A stretch of 15,132 nucleotides of DNA from NCBI GenBank assembly GCA_016297895.1, contig JAEDFS010000045.1, positions 1 to 15,132 on the forward strand, given 5' to 3'. The notes beneath the pieces are model-generated. The model was not told the DNA's origin. It searched no databases and saw only the letters and a list, made by a program, of their open reading frames with translations. The translations under genes were made by a program, and so were the position numbers. Origin of the DNA: Marvinbryantia sp. (lineage in GTDB: Bacteria > Bacillota > Clostridia > Lachnospirales > Lachnospiraceae). Below are positions 1 through 6,431 of this stretch, piece after piece. How positions within the stretch are numbered: position 1 is the first letter of the stretch; each line of letters opens with the position of its first letter.

Positions 1-533
1 CTGTCACTCCGGAACAGGCTGCTGTGTGGTCCTATCCCATGAACCATGAGACCGAGCAGACCGAAGAAGCACTCCGTGAGGAAACTGTCTTCAACATGAT
101 CAATGCCATGCTGTTGCGCATTCATCAGAGCGGTCATCTGGCACAGGTAGATGAGACAAGAAGATCCCTGGTTAAAGAAGGCATTGCCGTATACAAAACG
201 CTTAGAAAGGCTCTGTCCACTGCACGCCCCTTCTGGCCCCTTGGCCTTGCAGACCTCTCCGATGGATGGGTAGCTCTTGGCATGAAAGCAGAAACCTGCG
301 CTTATCTGGCCGTATGGAAACGGGAAGAAGCCACAGAAAATGTCTGCACGCTTCCTCTTCCTGAAGATCTGTTCCTTCATCACGCTCCGGATGCCAGAAG
401 CCTTACAGTTTCCTGCATTTATCCTGCCAAAAACCGGATTTCTTTCGTATTTGATGCCGACAGCCGTACCCTGACTGTCACAACAGATCTGCCCTTTGCG
501 GCAAGACTGTTTCAGATCACAGAAAAGGAGTAA
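1..533 (+). CDS. Alpha-galactosidase (GH36 type), C-terminal part only
   Basis: This is the 3' end of a gene that begins before the window. The frame is open from base 3 and reads VTPEQAAVWSYP, so the GTG at 24 is an internal valine codon, not a start. The visible part (about 177 residues) has the ending I know from Clostridia GH36 alpha-galactosidases: an EQAAVWSYP stretch, then FNMINAMLLRIHQSGHL, then PFWPLGLADLSDGWVALGM, followed by a beta-rich C-terminal domain. The catalytic aspartates would lie upstream and cannot be checked. The family removes terminal alpha-1,6-galactose from melibiose, raffinose-type sugars and galactomannan. No signal peptide can be judged. It sits six bases before the GH31 gene, whose ribosome site lies within its last codons, so the two are co-transcribed and probably work together on alpha-linked plant oligosaccharides in the cytoplasm. 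Family assignment is from memory of conserved segments. Confidence 0.72.
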   Translation, partial: VTPEQAAVWSYPMNHETEQTEEALREETVFNMINAMLLRIHQSGHLAQVDETRRSLVKEGIAVYKTLRKALSTARPFWPLGLADLSDGWVALGMKAETCAYLAVWKREEATENVCTLPLPEDLFLHHAPDARSLTVSCIYPAKNRISFVFDADSRTLTVTTDLPFAARLFQITEKE

Positions 534-539
534 ATACAT

Positions 540-2561
540 ATGATACGCAGATTTGTATTTGGAACTATGATCGAGACGGAGGCCATTTTGCAGAAACCTT
601 CCGCCTGTATGGATTCTCTCCCTTACCTGAAATGTTCGGAAGAGTCCCTGAGTTTTTCCTATGAGATGGGAGAGACTGACCGCATCTACGGTCTTGGAGA
701 AAATGTGCGGGGTATCAACAAACGGGGCTGGATCTATGAGAGCAAATGCAGCGATGAACCGGAACATCTGGAAGACCGGCGTTCTCTGTATGGAGCCCAT
801 AATTTTCTAATCGTTGACGGACGGGAGACTTTTGGAATCTTTATTGATTATCCCGGCATTCTCACCTTCGACATCGGATACACCCGCCACGATCAGATGA
901 CGATCACGCCTTCTGACTGGAACCTGGACCTGTACCTGATCGAAGGAGACAGCCTCAGAGACATTGTCCGGCAGTTCCGCCATCTCATCGGCCGCAGCTA
1001 CATTGCTCCCAGATGGGCTCTTGGCTACGGTCAGTGCCGCTGGAGCTACATGAGTGCCGATGAAGTCCGTGAGGTAGTGAAAAACCACAGAGATCTTCAT
1101 ATCCCACTGGATATGGTCTACCTTGATATCGACTACATGGAACGTTATAAGGACTTTACCGTCAATGAGGAGACCTTCCCCAATTTGGACAAGCTGGTGG
1201 AAGAATTAAAAGAAGAACATATCCGTCTGGTACCCATCATTGATGCAGGGGTCAAGCAGGAAGAAGGCTACTCGGTCTATGAAGAGGGAATGAAAAAAGG
1301 ATATTTCTGCAAACGGGAAGACGGAACTCCCTTCGTGGCTGCGGTATGGCCCGGTAAATCCATGCTTCCGGATATGCTGAATAAGGAAGCCAGAGACTGG
1401 TTCGGCAGTCAGTATCAGTTTCTTCTGGATAAAGGAATCGAAGGTTTCTGGAATGATATGAATGAACCGGCCATTTTCTATACCGAAGACCGCTTAAAAG
1501 AAGTGATCGAAGAGATCGGCACCTTCCGGGGCCAGAACCTGGATCTGGATAAATACTTTTATTTTACCGGTCTGGTGCAGGGACTTCACAACAATCGGGA
1601 TTATTATAAACAGTTTTATCATAATATCGACGGCAGACAGATCCGCCATGACCGGGTTCACAACCTGTACGGATATCAGATGACCCGGGCAGCCGGAGAA
1701 GCCTTTGAACGTCTGGTTCCCGACAAACGGATCCTTATGTTCTCCCGGGCTTCCTACATCGGCATGCACCGGTACGGCGGAATCTGGATGGGTGACAACA
1801 AATCCTGGTGGTCCCATATCCTGCTGAACCTGAAAATGCTGCCCTCTCTCAACATGTGCGGCTTCCTTTATACCGGAGCCGATCTTGGAGGATTTGGTTC
1901 CGACACCACGGAGGATCTCCTTCTTCGCTGGATGGCGCTTGGCATCTTCACACCCCTGATGCGTAACCATGCCGCCAGGGACACAAGACGTCAGGAAGTC
2001 TACCGGTTTGAAAACATCGACGGATTCCGTCACCTCATCGGACTCCGCTACCGCCTGCTGCCTTATCTGTACAGCGAATATATGAAAGCAGTGCTCCGGT
2101 ATGACTGCATGTTCCGTCCTCTGGCTTTCGACTATCCGGCGGATCCCCATGCCGCCCAGGTGGAAGATCAGCTGATGCTAGGCGAAGAGCTGATGATCGC
2201 ACCGGTCTGTCAGCCAAATGCCGACGGACGATACGTCTATCTGCCGGAAACCATGAAACTGATCCGTTTCAAAGAAAACGGAAGTATCGAAGAAGAGATC
2301 CTGGATGCGGGACACCATTATGTAAAGGTGGCCCTCACCGATGTGGTCCTCTTCCTTCGCCCCGATCATCTGCTTCCCCTTTCTCAGGGCGGCCAGTATG
2401 CGGAGGAAATAGATTTCGAACAGCTTTCTTATCTGTCCTATGTGAAAACAAAAGCTGTGTACGAATACTATCATGATGACGGCTGTTCCAGGGACTATGA
2501 AAATCCTGCTCATCTTAGCACTATTATCATAGATACCGAAGGAAACGTAACGATTGAATAA
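540..2561 (+). CDS. GH31 alpha-glucosidase (Ro-alphaG1-like, probable isomaltase)
   Basis: A complete 673-residue GH31 enzyme that hydrolyses terminal alpha-linked glucose from short oligosaccharides. The N-terminal beta-sandwich (about 1-140) carries YGLGENVRGINKRG at 50-63. The catalytic barrel carries the nucleophile in FWNDMNEP (Asp306) and the likely acid/base in WMGDNKSWW (Asp419). C-terminal beta domains follow from about 520. From memory it aligns almost throughout with Blautia obeum Ro-alphaG1 (663 residues), including YGAHNF, GIEGFWNDMNEPAIFY and LLNLKMLPSLNMCGF. In that enzyme a tryptophan in the QSRW motif favours alpha-1,6 over alpha-1,4 substrates; here the motif is QCRW with Trp168, so isomaltase-type preference is inferred. 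There is no signal peptide, so it acts in the cytoplasm. The ATG at 540 is preceded by AAGGAG at 525-530, inside the end of the upstream alpha-galactosidase gene. A strong hairpin terminator follows the stop. Confidence 0.93.
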   Translation: MIRRFVFGTMIETEAILQKPSACMDSLPYLKCSEESLSFSYEMGETDRIYGLGENVRGINKRGWIYESKCSDEPEHLEDRRSLYGAHNFLIVDGRETFGIFIDYPGILTFDIGYTRHDQMTITPSDWNLDLYLIEGDSLRDIVRQFRHLIGRSYIAPRWALGYGQCRWSYMSADEVREVVKNHRDLHIPLDMVYLDIDYMERYKDFTVNEETFPNLDKLVEELKEEHIRLVPIIDAGVKQEEGYSVYEEGMKKGYFCKREDGTPFVAAVWPGKSMLPDMLNKEARDWFGSQYQFLLDKGIEGFWNDMNEPAIFYTEDRLKEVIEEIGTFRGQNLDLDKYFYFTGLVQGLHNNRDYYKQFYHNIDGRQIRHDRVHNLYGYQMTRAAGEAFERLVPDKRILMFSRASYIGMHRYGGIWMGDNKSWWSHILLNLKMLPSLNMCGFLYTGADLGGFGSDTTEDLLLRWMALGIFTPLMRNHAARDTRRQEVYRFENIDGFRHLIGLRYRLLPYLYSEYMKAVLRYDCMFRPLAFDYPADPHAAQVEDQLMLGEELMIAPVCQPNADGRYVYLPETMKLIRFKENGSIEEEILDAGHHYVKVALTDVVLFLRPDHLLPLSQGGQYAEEIDFEQLSYLSYVKTKAVYEYYHDDGCSRDYENPAHLSTIIIDTEGNVTIE

Positions 2562-2566
2562 CAAAG

Positions 2567-2620
2567 AATGTCTGCCGGACCCTGAAAATACTCTTTTTCA
2601 GTGGTCTGACAGACATTTTT
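2567..2620 (+). terminator. Long hairpin terminator after the glycosidase pair
   Basis: The arms 2567-2581 and 2603-2617 pair over about 15 positions, with one mismatch and one G-U. The stem continues inwards through CTGAAAA (2582-2588) with TTTTCAG (2595-2601), leaving a six-base loop. Five T follow or overlap the end at 2616-2620, giving a standard plus-strand intrinsic terminator six bases after the GH31 stop codon. It also lies 30 bases past the stop of the convergent spoVT gene. Read on the minus strand the hairpin is followed by only a short T-rich tail (CTTTG), so it may also end spoVT transcripts, but less surely. Confidence 0.88.
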
Positions 2621-2650
2621 CTTCTGCAGTTACCATATCTGACAGGCTGT

Positions 2651-3196
2651 CTACGATTCCATCTGCTTTCCCATAAAATTTGCCGCACATTTCGCCACTA
2701 CCTGTTCTGTATCTCCCATCTGCACCTTATCACTTTTTCCTATAAGGACTACGGCACCGATGGCATCCCCCTCGCAGAGGATCGGGCTGATGACCTGTGC
2801 CCTCTTTTCTTCATTTTGCTCTACAATGTTCACATATTCCTGGTCCGAAAGATTATGAAGCACATGTTCCCTCTCTCCTATCAACGTCTCCAGGGACCCG
2901 CTGATATGTTTGCCCACATACTCTTTTTTCATTCCTCCTGCCGTCGCTATGATCTGATCCCGGTCTGTGATGCAGATGCAATGCCCGGTAGTCTGAGCCA
3001 GGGATTCTGCGTATTCCTTGGCGAAAGTTCCCAGTTCCCCAATGGGAGAATATTTTTTCAGAATGATCTCTCCCTCTCTGTCGGTAAAGATCTCCAGTGG
3101 ATCCGATTCCCTTATCCTCAGTGTCTTTCGAATTTCCTTGGGAATCACCACCCGCCCAAGGTCATCGATTCTTCTGACTATTCCCGTAGCTTTCAT
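2651..3196 (-). CDS. spoVT: Stage V sporulation protein T
   Basis: SpoVT is a DNA-binding regulator made in the forespore that tunes sigma-G-dependent genes in late sporulation. The 181-residue protein begins with the AbrB-type swapped-hairpin domain (about 1-50), MKATGIVRRIDDLGRVVIPK, nearly identical to Bacillus subtilis SpoVT (178 residues). It continues with EIRKTLRIRESDPLEIF and ILKKYSPIGEL. Residues about 55-180 form the GAF-like sensor half, with CICITDRDQIIATAGG and ISPILCEGDAIGAVVL. The reading frame stays open upstream to 3319, but the start at 3196 is chosen because the family begins exactly there and GGAGG (3206-3210) sits nine bases ahead. The upstream extension would also run across a good sigma-G-type promoter. 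The gene converges on the GH31 gene and lies 128 bases downstream of the toxin-like nucleotidyltransferase, with no terminator visible between them. It shows the host can form spores. Confidence 0.95.
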   Translation of the reverse strand: MKATGIVRRIDDLGRVVIPKEIRKTLRIRESDPLEIFTDREGEIILKKYSPIGELGTFAKEYAESLAQTTGHCICITDRDQIIATAGGMKKEYVGKHISGSLETLIGEREHVLHNLSDQEYVNIVEQNEEKRAQVISPILCEGDAIGAVVLIGKSDKVQMGDTEQVVAKCAANFMGKQMES

Positions 3197-3250
3197 ATAA
3201 AAATTCCTCCGTTTACAGTACCTTTTGACTTTACTTTCCGTTTCTGGAAA

Positions 3251-3280
3251 TAGTATCTGTAAATGGGGGAATTTTATGCA
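3251..3280 (-). promoter_or_regulatory. Putative sigma-G promoter of spoVT
   Basis: On the minus strand, TGCATA (3275-3280) is followed after exactly 17 bases by GATACTA (3251-3257). The sigma-G consensus is roughly TGNATA and CATNNTA, so only the first base of the -10 differs. The predicted transcript start is near 3244, leaving a leader of about 48 bases before the spoVT ATG. B. subtilis spoVT is known to be sigma-G dependent, which supports the call. A 10-base palindrome, ATCAGCTGAT (3299-3308), lies just upstream; its meaning is unknown. Confidence 0.6.
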
Positions 3281-3324
3281 TTTATTAAGTGGGAATACAT
3301 CAGCTGATTCATCAACCAATATCT

Positions 3325-4062
3325 TTATAAGTAAATTCTTTTTAGCAAATTATGTAATTTCCCGGCATCCACATTTCCTGGTACAAACTCACTTGCCATA
3401 ATATCATCTACGAAAGTTTGCATATCTTCCTTTACCATACCGGATATCTCCACTCTTGTATTCTCTGGAAGAAGTGCTACTAAATTGGCAATATCTTTGC
3501 AATGCTTTTTAATATGCCGTGATTGGCCTTCCTCCCCTCGCTTCTTTCGTTCAATAAGTTCACACCAGGCTTTAGCTTTAAATGGGATAAGATGTTTTTC
3601 ATCAAGGACACAAATTCCATCAATTACACGTTTTCCGCTTATCATGAATTGATAATAATCATCATTCAGCAAGATAGCTGACAGACTGGAAATTTCATCT
3701 GAAATGTGAATTGGAATTAAATGTATATCTTCCGGCAAAGAAATATTCTGATTTCGAGAAAACAATTCTATCATCTTAGGAAAGTCTTTGTCTTTCGGGT
3801 TCTTAAATCGATAAAAACATTTCTTTTCCTGACCAAATTCAATGTCGTAACCCGCATTTTTGATAAAACCCCATAATTTCCTGCCAAATTCATCACTAAT
3901 ATTTTCAACAATAAGGACAATATCCAAATCTTTTGTTGACCTGAAAGGCTCTCCTATTTCATCAAAAATAACAGCACATGCTGAGCCTCCAATCAGGATA
4001 TAATTGTTATCATAATCTGCAAAAAATTCTCTGAATTTATTTAATCCGTTAATGCTAATCAT
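3325..4062 (-). CDS. AbiEii-like nucleotidyltransferase, putative type IV toxin
   Basis: A 245-residue protein with the marks of a minimal DNA-polymerase-beta-type nucleotidyltransferase. ILIGGSACAV carries the Gly-Gly-Ser motif (25-27), and STKDLDIVL carries the paired metal-binding aspartates (Asp45, Asp47). A third acidic residue is likely Glu99 in KMIELF. In the second half, FKAKAWCELIERKKRGE (161-177) and KHCKDIANLVALLP (186-199) recall the K...R...KD..DL pattern of the AbiEii/COG2253 group. Known relatives act as toxins by transferring nucleotides to cell RNAs such as tRNA; the substrate here cannot be predicted. The gene overlaps the upstream regulator gene by ATGA, with GGAGG (4073-4077) ten bases before its ATG. 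Antitoxin-first order and tight overlap are typical of AbiE modules. The DNA is visibly more AT-rich than the glycosidase and rhamnose genes, suggesting acquisition by transfer. A housekeeping nucleotidyltransferase role is less likely. Confidence 0.75.
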   Translation of the reverse strand: MISINGLNKFREFFADYDNNYILIGGSACAVIFDEIGEPFRSTKDLDIVLIVENISDEFGRKLWGFIKNAGYDIEFGQEKKCFYRFKNPKDKDFPKMIELFSRNQNISLPEDIHLIPIHISDEISSLSAILLNDDYYQFMISGKRVIDGICVLDEKHLIPFKAKAWCELIERKKRGEEGQSRHIKKHCKDIANLVALLPENTRVEISGMVKEDMQTFVDDIMASEFVPGNVDAGKLHNLLKRIYL

Positions 4063-5030
4063 AACAACTCTTCCTCCAGCAATTCCTCTAACGCAATCTG
4101 TACTCTTTCATCATCACTATCCTTAAGTTGTGCATATAAAGATATAATATCAATATAATGCGATTTACTTAAAAAGCCTGGATTATATTTAAATTGCTCT
4201 ATAACAAAATAGTTCTCAGTTACTATATCATACTTATTCACAAAGCATTTTTTATCCATATTTTTGATTTTTTCAGAAGTAGAGGCATAAAAACCTATAC
4301 TTGTTTCATTTAAAGAAGTGCCTAATCTTGATAATGCCGTTTCTCCAGATATAAACAGTTCTCTATCATCTAAGTCGTAATCGGCATAAAATTCTTTCTC
4401 GACAGGATTAAACAGCAGCTTTTTTCCTTTTTCCCATAACTCTTCTCTGTCAATTGTTTTGTACATTTTTCTTGTAGCATTTCCTTCCGTGTAAAGCAAT
4501 TCACGACTAACCAACTCTGCCAAAGCACGATTAAATGTAATTTTTGAATATGGTATTTCTGTTGCTAATCCTGGCGCATTTGTTTCTTTAATGTTATTTA
4601 ATAAGAGATAAATATAGGTCACCTGTGCAGCTATAGAAAATTTTTCTGCATATTCTTTCTGAATTATCTCTTTTTGACTTAAATTAATCATCACATGCGG
4701 TATATATATTTGGTTATCCGGTTGAATAAATGGAATTTGATTTCTAATTAATACATTTCTTTGAAGAAGACGTAAGCTGTCGAAAACAAAAACCGGCATC
4801 GACTCAGTATAACTATATATCTGTTTCATTTGTTTTTTTAACTGATTTATATTAATATCCTGCTTTTTTATTGATTTTACCAAAACATAAGATTGATTAT
4901 CACCAGAGAATTTTGTAAAATGAAATTTGTATCGCTCCTTCATATACATTGGAACATTATAAAATTTCCCATATTCAGTCTTAAAAGCAGTTCCAAATAC
5001 TTCTTTTAAATAATTAACTGTATTGTCCAT
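4059..5030 (-). CDS. AbiEi-like winged-helix antitoxin/repressor
   Basis: A 323-residue protein encoded directly ahead of the nucleotidyltransferase. The N-terminal part (1-125) is of unclear fold and includes VFDSLRLLQRNVLIRNQIPF and the following QPDNQIYIPHV; similar segments occur in 'MarR family' regulators paired with nucleotidyltransferases in Lachnospiraceae. Residues about 130-182 look like a winged helix: YIYLLLNN, then EIPYSKITFNRALAELVSRELL and a wing. The C-terminal part has LFISGETALSRLGT (225-238), resembling the AbiEi pattern where a serine/glycine precedes ETAL/SAL. It ends in an acidic helix rich in Glu and Leu. The likely role is the antitoxin and autorepressor of the module. 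A near-consensus sigma-A promoter and two copies of a 12-base repeat lie just upstream. GGAGG (5038-5042) is seven bases before the ATG. Product assignment rests on neighbourhood and partial motifs. Confidence 0.68.
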   Translation of the reverse strand: MDNTVNYLKEVFGTAFKTEYGKFYNVPMYMKERYKFHFTKFSGDNQSYVLVKSIKKQDININQLKKQMKQIYSYTESMPVFVFDSLRLLQRNVLIRNQIPFIQPDNQIYIPHVMINLSQKEIIQKEYAEKFSIAAQVTYIYLLLNNIKETNAPGLATEIPYSKITFNRALAELVSRELLYTEGNATRKMYKTIDREELWEKGKKLLFNPVEKEFYADYDLDDRELFISGETALSRLGTSLNETSIGFYASTSEKIKNMDKKCFVNKYDIVTENYFVIEQFKYNPGFLSKSHYIDIISLYAQLKDSDDERVQIALEELLEEELL

Positions 5031-5053
5031 AAAAGCGCCTCCATTACTTCATT

Positions 5054-5082
5054 ATTATATCATCTCTTATGATGTAATACAA
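5054..5082 (-). promoter_or_regulatory. Sigma-A promoter of the toxin-antitoxin operon
   Basis: On the minus strand, TTGTAT (5077-5082) and TATAAT (5054-5059) are separated by exactly 17 bases, close to the ideal vegetative promoter. Transcription would start near 5047, giving a leader of under 20 bases before the antitoxin ATG at 5030. One copy of the 12-base repeat lies across the spacer and the edge of the -35 element, so a bound protein should block RNA polymerase. Confidence 0.8.
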
Positions 5083-5097
5083 GTTTTATGATGTAAT
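5067..5097 (-). repeat. Direct repeat, likely antitoxin operator
   Basis: ATTACATCATAA (read on the minus strand) occurs twice without mismatch, at 5086-5097 and 5067-5078, with a 19-base period. The promoter-proximal copy covers part of the -35 element and spacer, and the distal copy lies immediately upstream. A partial inverted echo, CATC then GATG, follows within the spacer. Known AbiEi antitoxins repress their own operon by binding repeats in the promoter, so this is the natural operator candidate. The repeat is seen; the binding is inferred. Confidence 0.62.
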
Positions 5098-5120
5098 TTA
5101 TTGTAAGGTTATTTACAATA

Positions 5121-5151
5121 TAAAAACCCCCTAAAGCCAAAGCCCAGGGGT
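5121..5151 (-). terminator. Terminator behind the ATPase remnant
   Basis: Read on the minus strand, ACCCC-T pairs with A-GGGGT (5146-5151 with 5126-5132, one bulged base), closing a 13-base loop. TTTTT follows directly at 5122-5126. It lies about 30 bases past the last stop of the decayed ATPase gene and just upstream of the toxin-antitoxin promoter. It therefore looks like the surviving terminator of that older gene and insulates the module from upstream reading. Confidence 0.62.
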
Positions 5152-5182
5152 AATTATGAGACAAATAACCTGTCTATATTAT

Positions 5183-5646
5183 TTAAAAAATCCAGCAAAA
5201 CTGCAGTGTTTTCAAAGATTTGCTGTTGTTTGAAAGTACAAAATCTATTTCTATATCATTTCTGTGTTTCTCATCATTATAATGCGTATAAAAATACAAT
5301 TTATGACCATTTGCCGTCAGCATTTGGGCAATCATGTTTTCATACAGCATTCCTTCATTCATCGAAAGTTTTCCTGATAAAATCTGTTTATACACTTCAT
5401 CTTCCAGTAATTCATTCGATATCATGGAATCTGCCAGTCAAAAGAAAGTCTCCTCATATTGTTCCGCATAAGAACCCTCCTGAATTTTCTTAAAAACAAC
5501 CCTTTTTTCATGCTGTGAAAGCAGACCCGGTATCTGATCAAATATAGACAGCACTTTACACCTGTATTGGGCATTTATTTTCATGTTCTTTAAATGTATC
5601 AAGATCATTCAAATAGCTTTCGTACCATTCTTTTTGATTATACGCA
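5183..5646 (-). pseudogene. Decayed AAA/DUF4143 ATP-binding protein gene
   Basis: The fragments join into one recognisable protein once breaks are ignored. From about 5646 it reads SAYNQKEWYESYLNDLDTF and continues to KCPIQ. A frameshift near 5555-5562 follows, after which the frame reads VLSIFDQIPGLLSQHEKRVV and then SYAEQYEETFF. A TGA at 5438-5440 stands where a Trp codon (TGG) is expected, followed by LADSMISNELLEDEVYKQIL and later NEGMLYENMIAQMLTANGHK, LYFYTHYNDEKHRND and IEIDFVLSNNSK. This matches the C-terminal DUF4143 half of the AAA-ATPase family (COG1373) that is common and multi-copy in Lachnospiraceae. Compared with intact members as I remember them, about 30-40 residues are missing after SMISNE, the C-terminus is lost after SNNSK, and the N-terminal ATPase domain is absent. 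So it has at least one frameshift, one nonsense codon, one internal deletion and two truncations. The open stretch 5183-5425 alone is not a credible gene. Confidence 0.82.
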
Positions 5647-5650
5647 CTTA

Positions 5651-5676
5651 ACCTCCGAAGCTATTGCTCCGGAGGT
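5651..5676 (-). other. 11-bp hairpin past the end of the rhamnose operon
   Basis: On the minus strand, ACCTCCGGAGC, AATA loop, GCTTCGGAGGT: eleven pairs, one of them G-U. It begins 75 bases after the stop of the mutarotase-like gene. It is stable enough to end transcription, but the sequence after it (TAAGTGCGTA) has no T-run, so a standard intrinsic terminator is not shown. It may be a weak terminator or 3'-end protector for the operon, or the edge of the accessory patch. The 5677-5751 stretch between it and the gene holds nothing else I can name. Confidence 0.4.
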
Positions 5677-5751
5677 ATATAAACTACAGGCTATGTTTCT
5701 TATGAATTGGGATAACACCAGCGAAAACCCGATGCTTTGATATGCTCCCAT

Positions 5752-6399
5752 TCAGGAATGCCATGCCAGTCTTCTGCTGGCGGAATGATGTTCTCCCGTC
5801 ATCCAGTCTACATCATTGGTGATCCAGTCCATGATCTCAAGCTGCCTCGTCTCCCACTCAATAGTTGCCTGCCGCTCTTCTTCCGTTTCTTCCGTCTCCA
5901 TGGTAGTATCGATCTCGTTATAGCCGAAAATATATCCTCCTGCACTCCAGATGCTGAAATTACTGTCCGGGCCCGGATTTACCGTATCTCCGCGCTTTTC
6001 CACCAGACCGTCATGACGCCTCTTATATTCTTCTTCGCATCCCGGTTTCAGCTTTGTCATAAACATCCGGTGGCGGATCAGCTCCTTACTTTCTCTCACG
6101 ATTCCAAAATCGTGATACATCAGTCTCATATCCTGCCCCGGTGTGGAGATCCAGGTAAAGGTATCTTCCATTTTATGGATGAGCGTTTCTTTTTCTGACT
6201 CTTCTTCCGCTGTCAGGCATATGTTATCTTTCTTTTCATAGTATCCGAAAATCAGATCATCCGTATTCCAGATGCTGAAATTTGTAATCCTGCGGCGATC
6301 CAGAAATGCCGTCAGTTCCGGCCAGATCTCTCCCAGCCTTCTGCGGTACTCATTCATCTGTCCCTCTTTGATCTTCATTGCAAATCCATGTCGTTCCAC
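5752..6399 (-). CDS. Tandem-domain L-rhamnose mutarotase-like protein (two RhaM/DUF718 copies)
   Basis: RhaM is a cytoplasmic enzyme of about 104 residues that interconverts alpha and beta L-rhamnose. This 215-residue protein contains two RhaM-like copies. Copy one (about 1-105) begins ERHGFAMKIKEGQMNEYRRR and has GEIWPELTAFLDRR and NFSIWNTDDLIFGYYE. Copy two (about 108-210) begins RHRMFMTKLKPGCEEEYKRR and has SNFSIWSAGGYIFGYNE. E. coli RhaM uses Tyr18 and His22; copy one keeps Tyr18 but has Leu22, while copy two keeps the equivalents Tyr125 and His129 but lacks the WPEL segment. The paired Trp of RhaM is not obvious in either. Activity is therefore uncertain, and it could be a divergent mutarotase or a sugar-binding protein. 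The start is GTG (6397-6399), with GGGAGGG at 6406-6412. It is the last operon gene, 32 bases after the AraC regulator. The family link fits the RhaS-type transporter upstream. Confidence 0.83.
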   Translation of the reverse strand: MERHGFAMKIKEGQMNEYRRRLGEIWPELTAFLDRRRITNFSIWNTDDLIFGYYEKKDNICLTAEEESEKETLIHKMEDTFTWISTPGQDMRLMYHDFGIVRESKELIRHRMFMTKLKPGCEEEYKRRHDGLVEKRGDTVNPGPDSNFSIWSAGGYIFGYNEIDTTMETEETEEERQATIEWETRQLEIMDWITNDVDWMTGEHHSASRRLAWHS

Positions 6400-6431
6400 G
6401 TTCTTCCCTCCCTTTTTCTTTTCGTGGTCAT

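Noticed and set aside
1494..2150. A 218-residue open frame opposite the GH31 gene, and similar long frames opposite the regulators and permeases.
   Set aside because: They lie wholly within well-supported genes, have no family signature and no ribosome site, and reflect codon bias of the real strand.
3197..3319. An upstream extension of spoVT giving a 222-residue protein.
   Set aside because: SpoVT begins MKATG exactly at 3196, GGAGG is correctly placed there, and the extension covers the likely sigma-G promoter.
5651..5676. The hairpin as a firm rho-independent terminator.
   Set aside because: The stem is good but no T-run follows on either strand, so only a hairpin is claimed.
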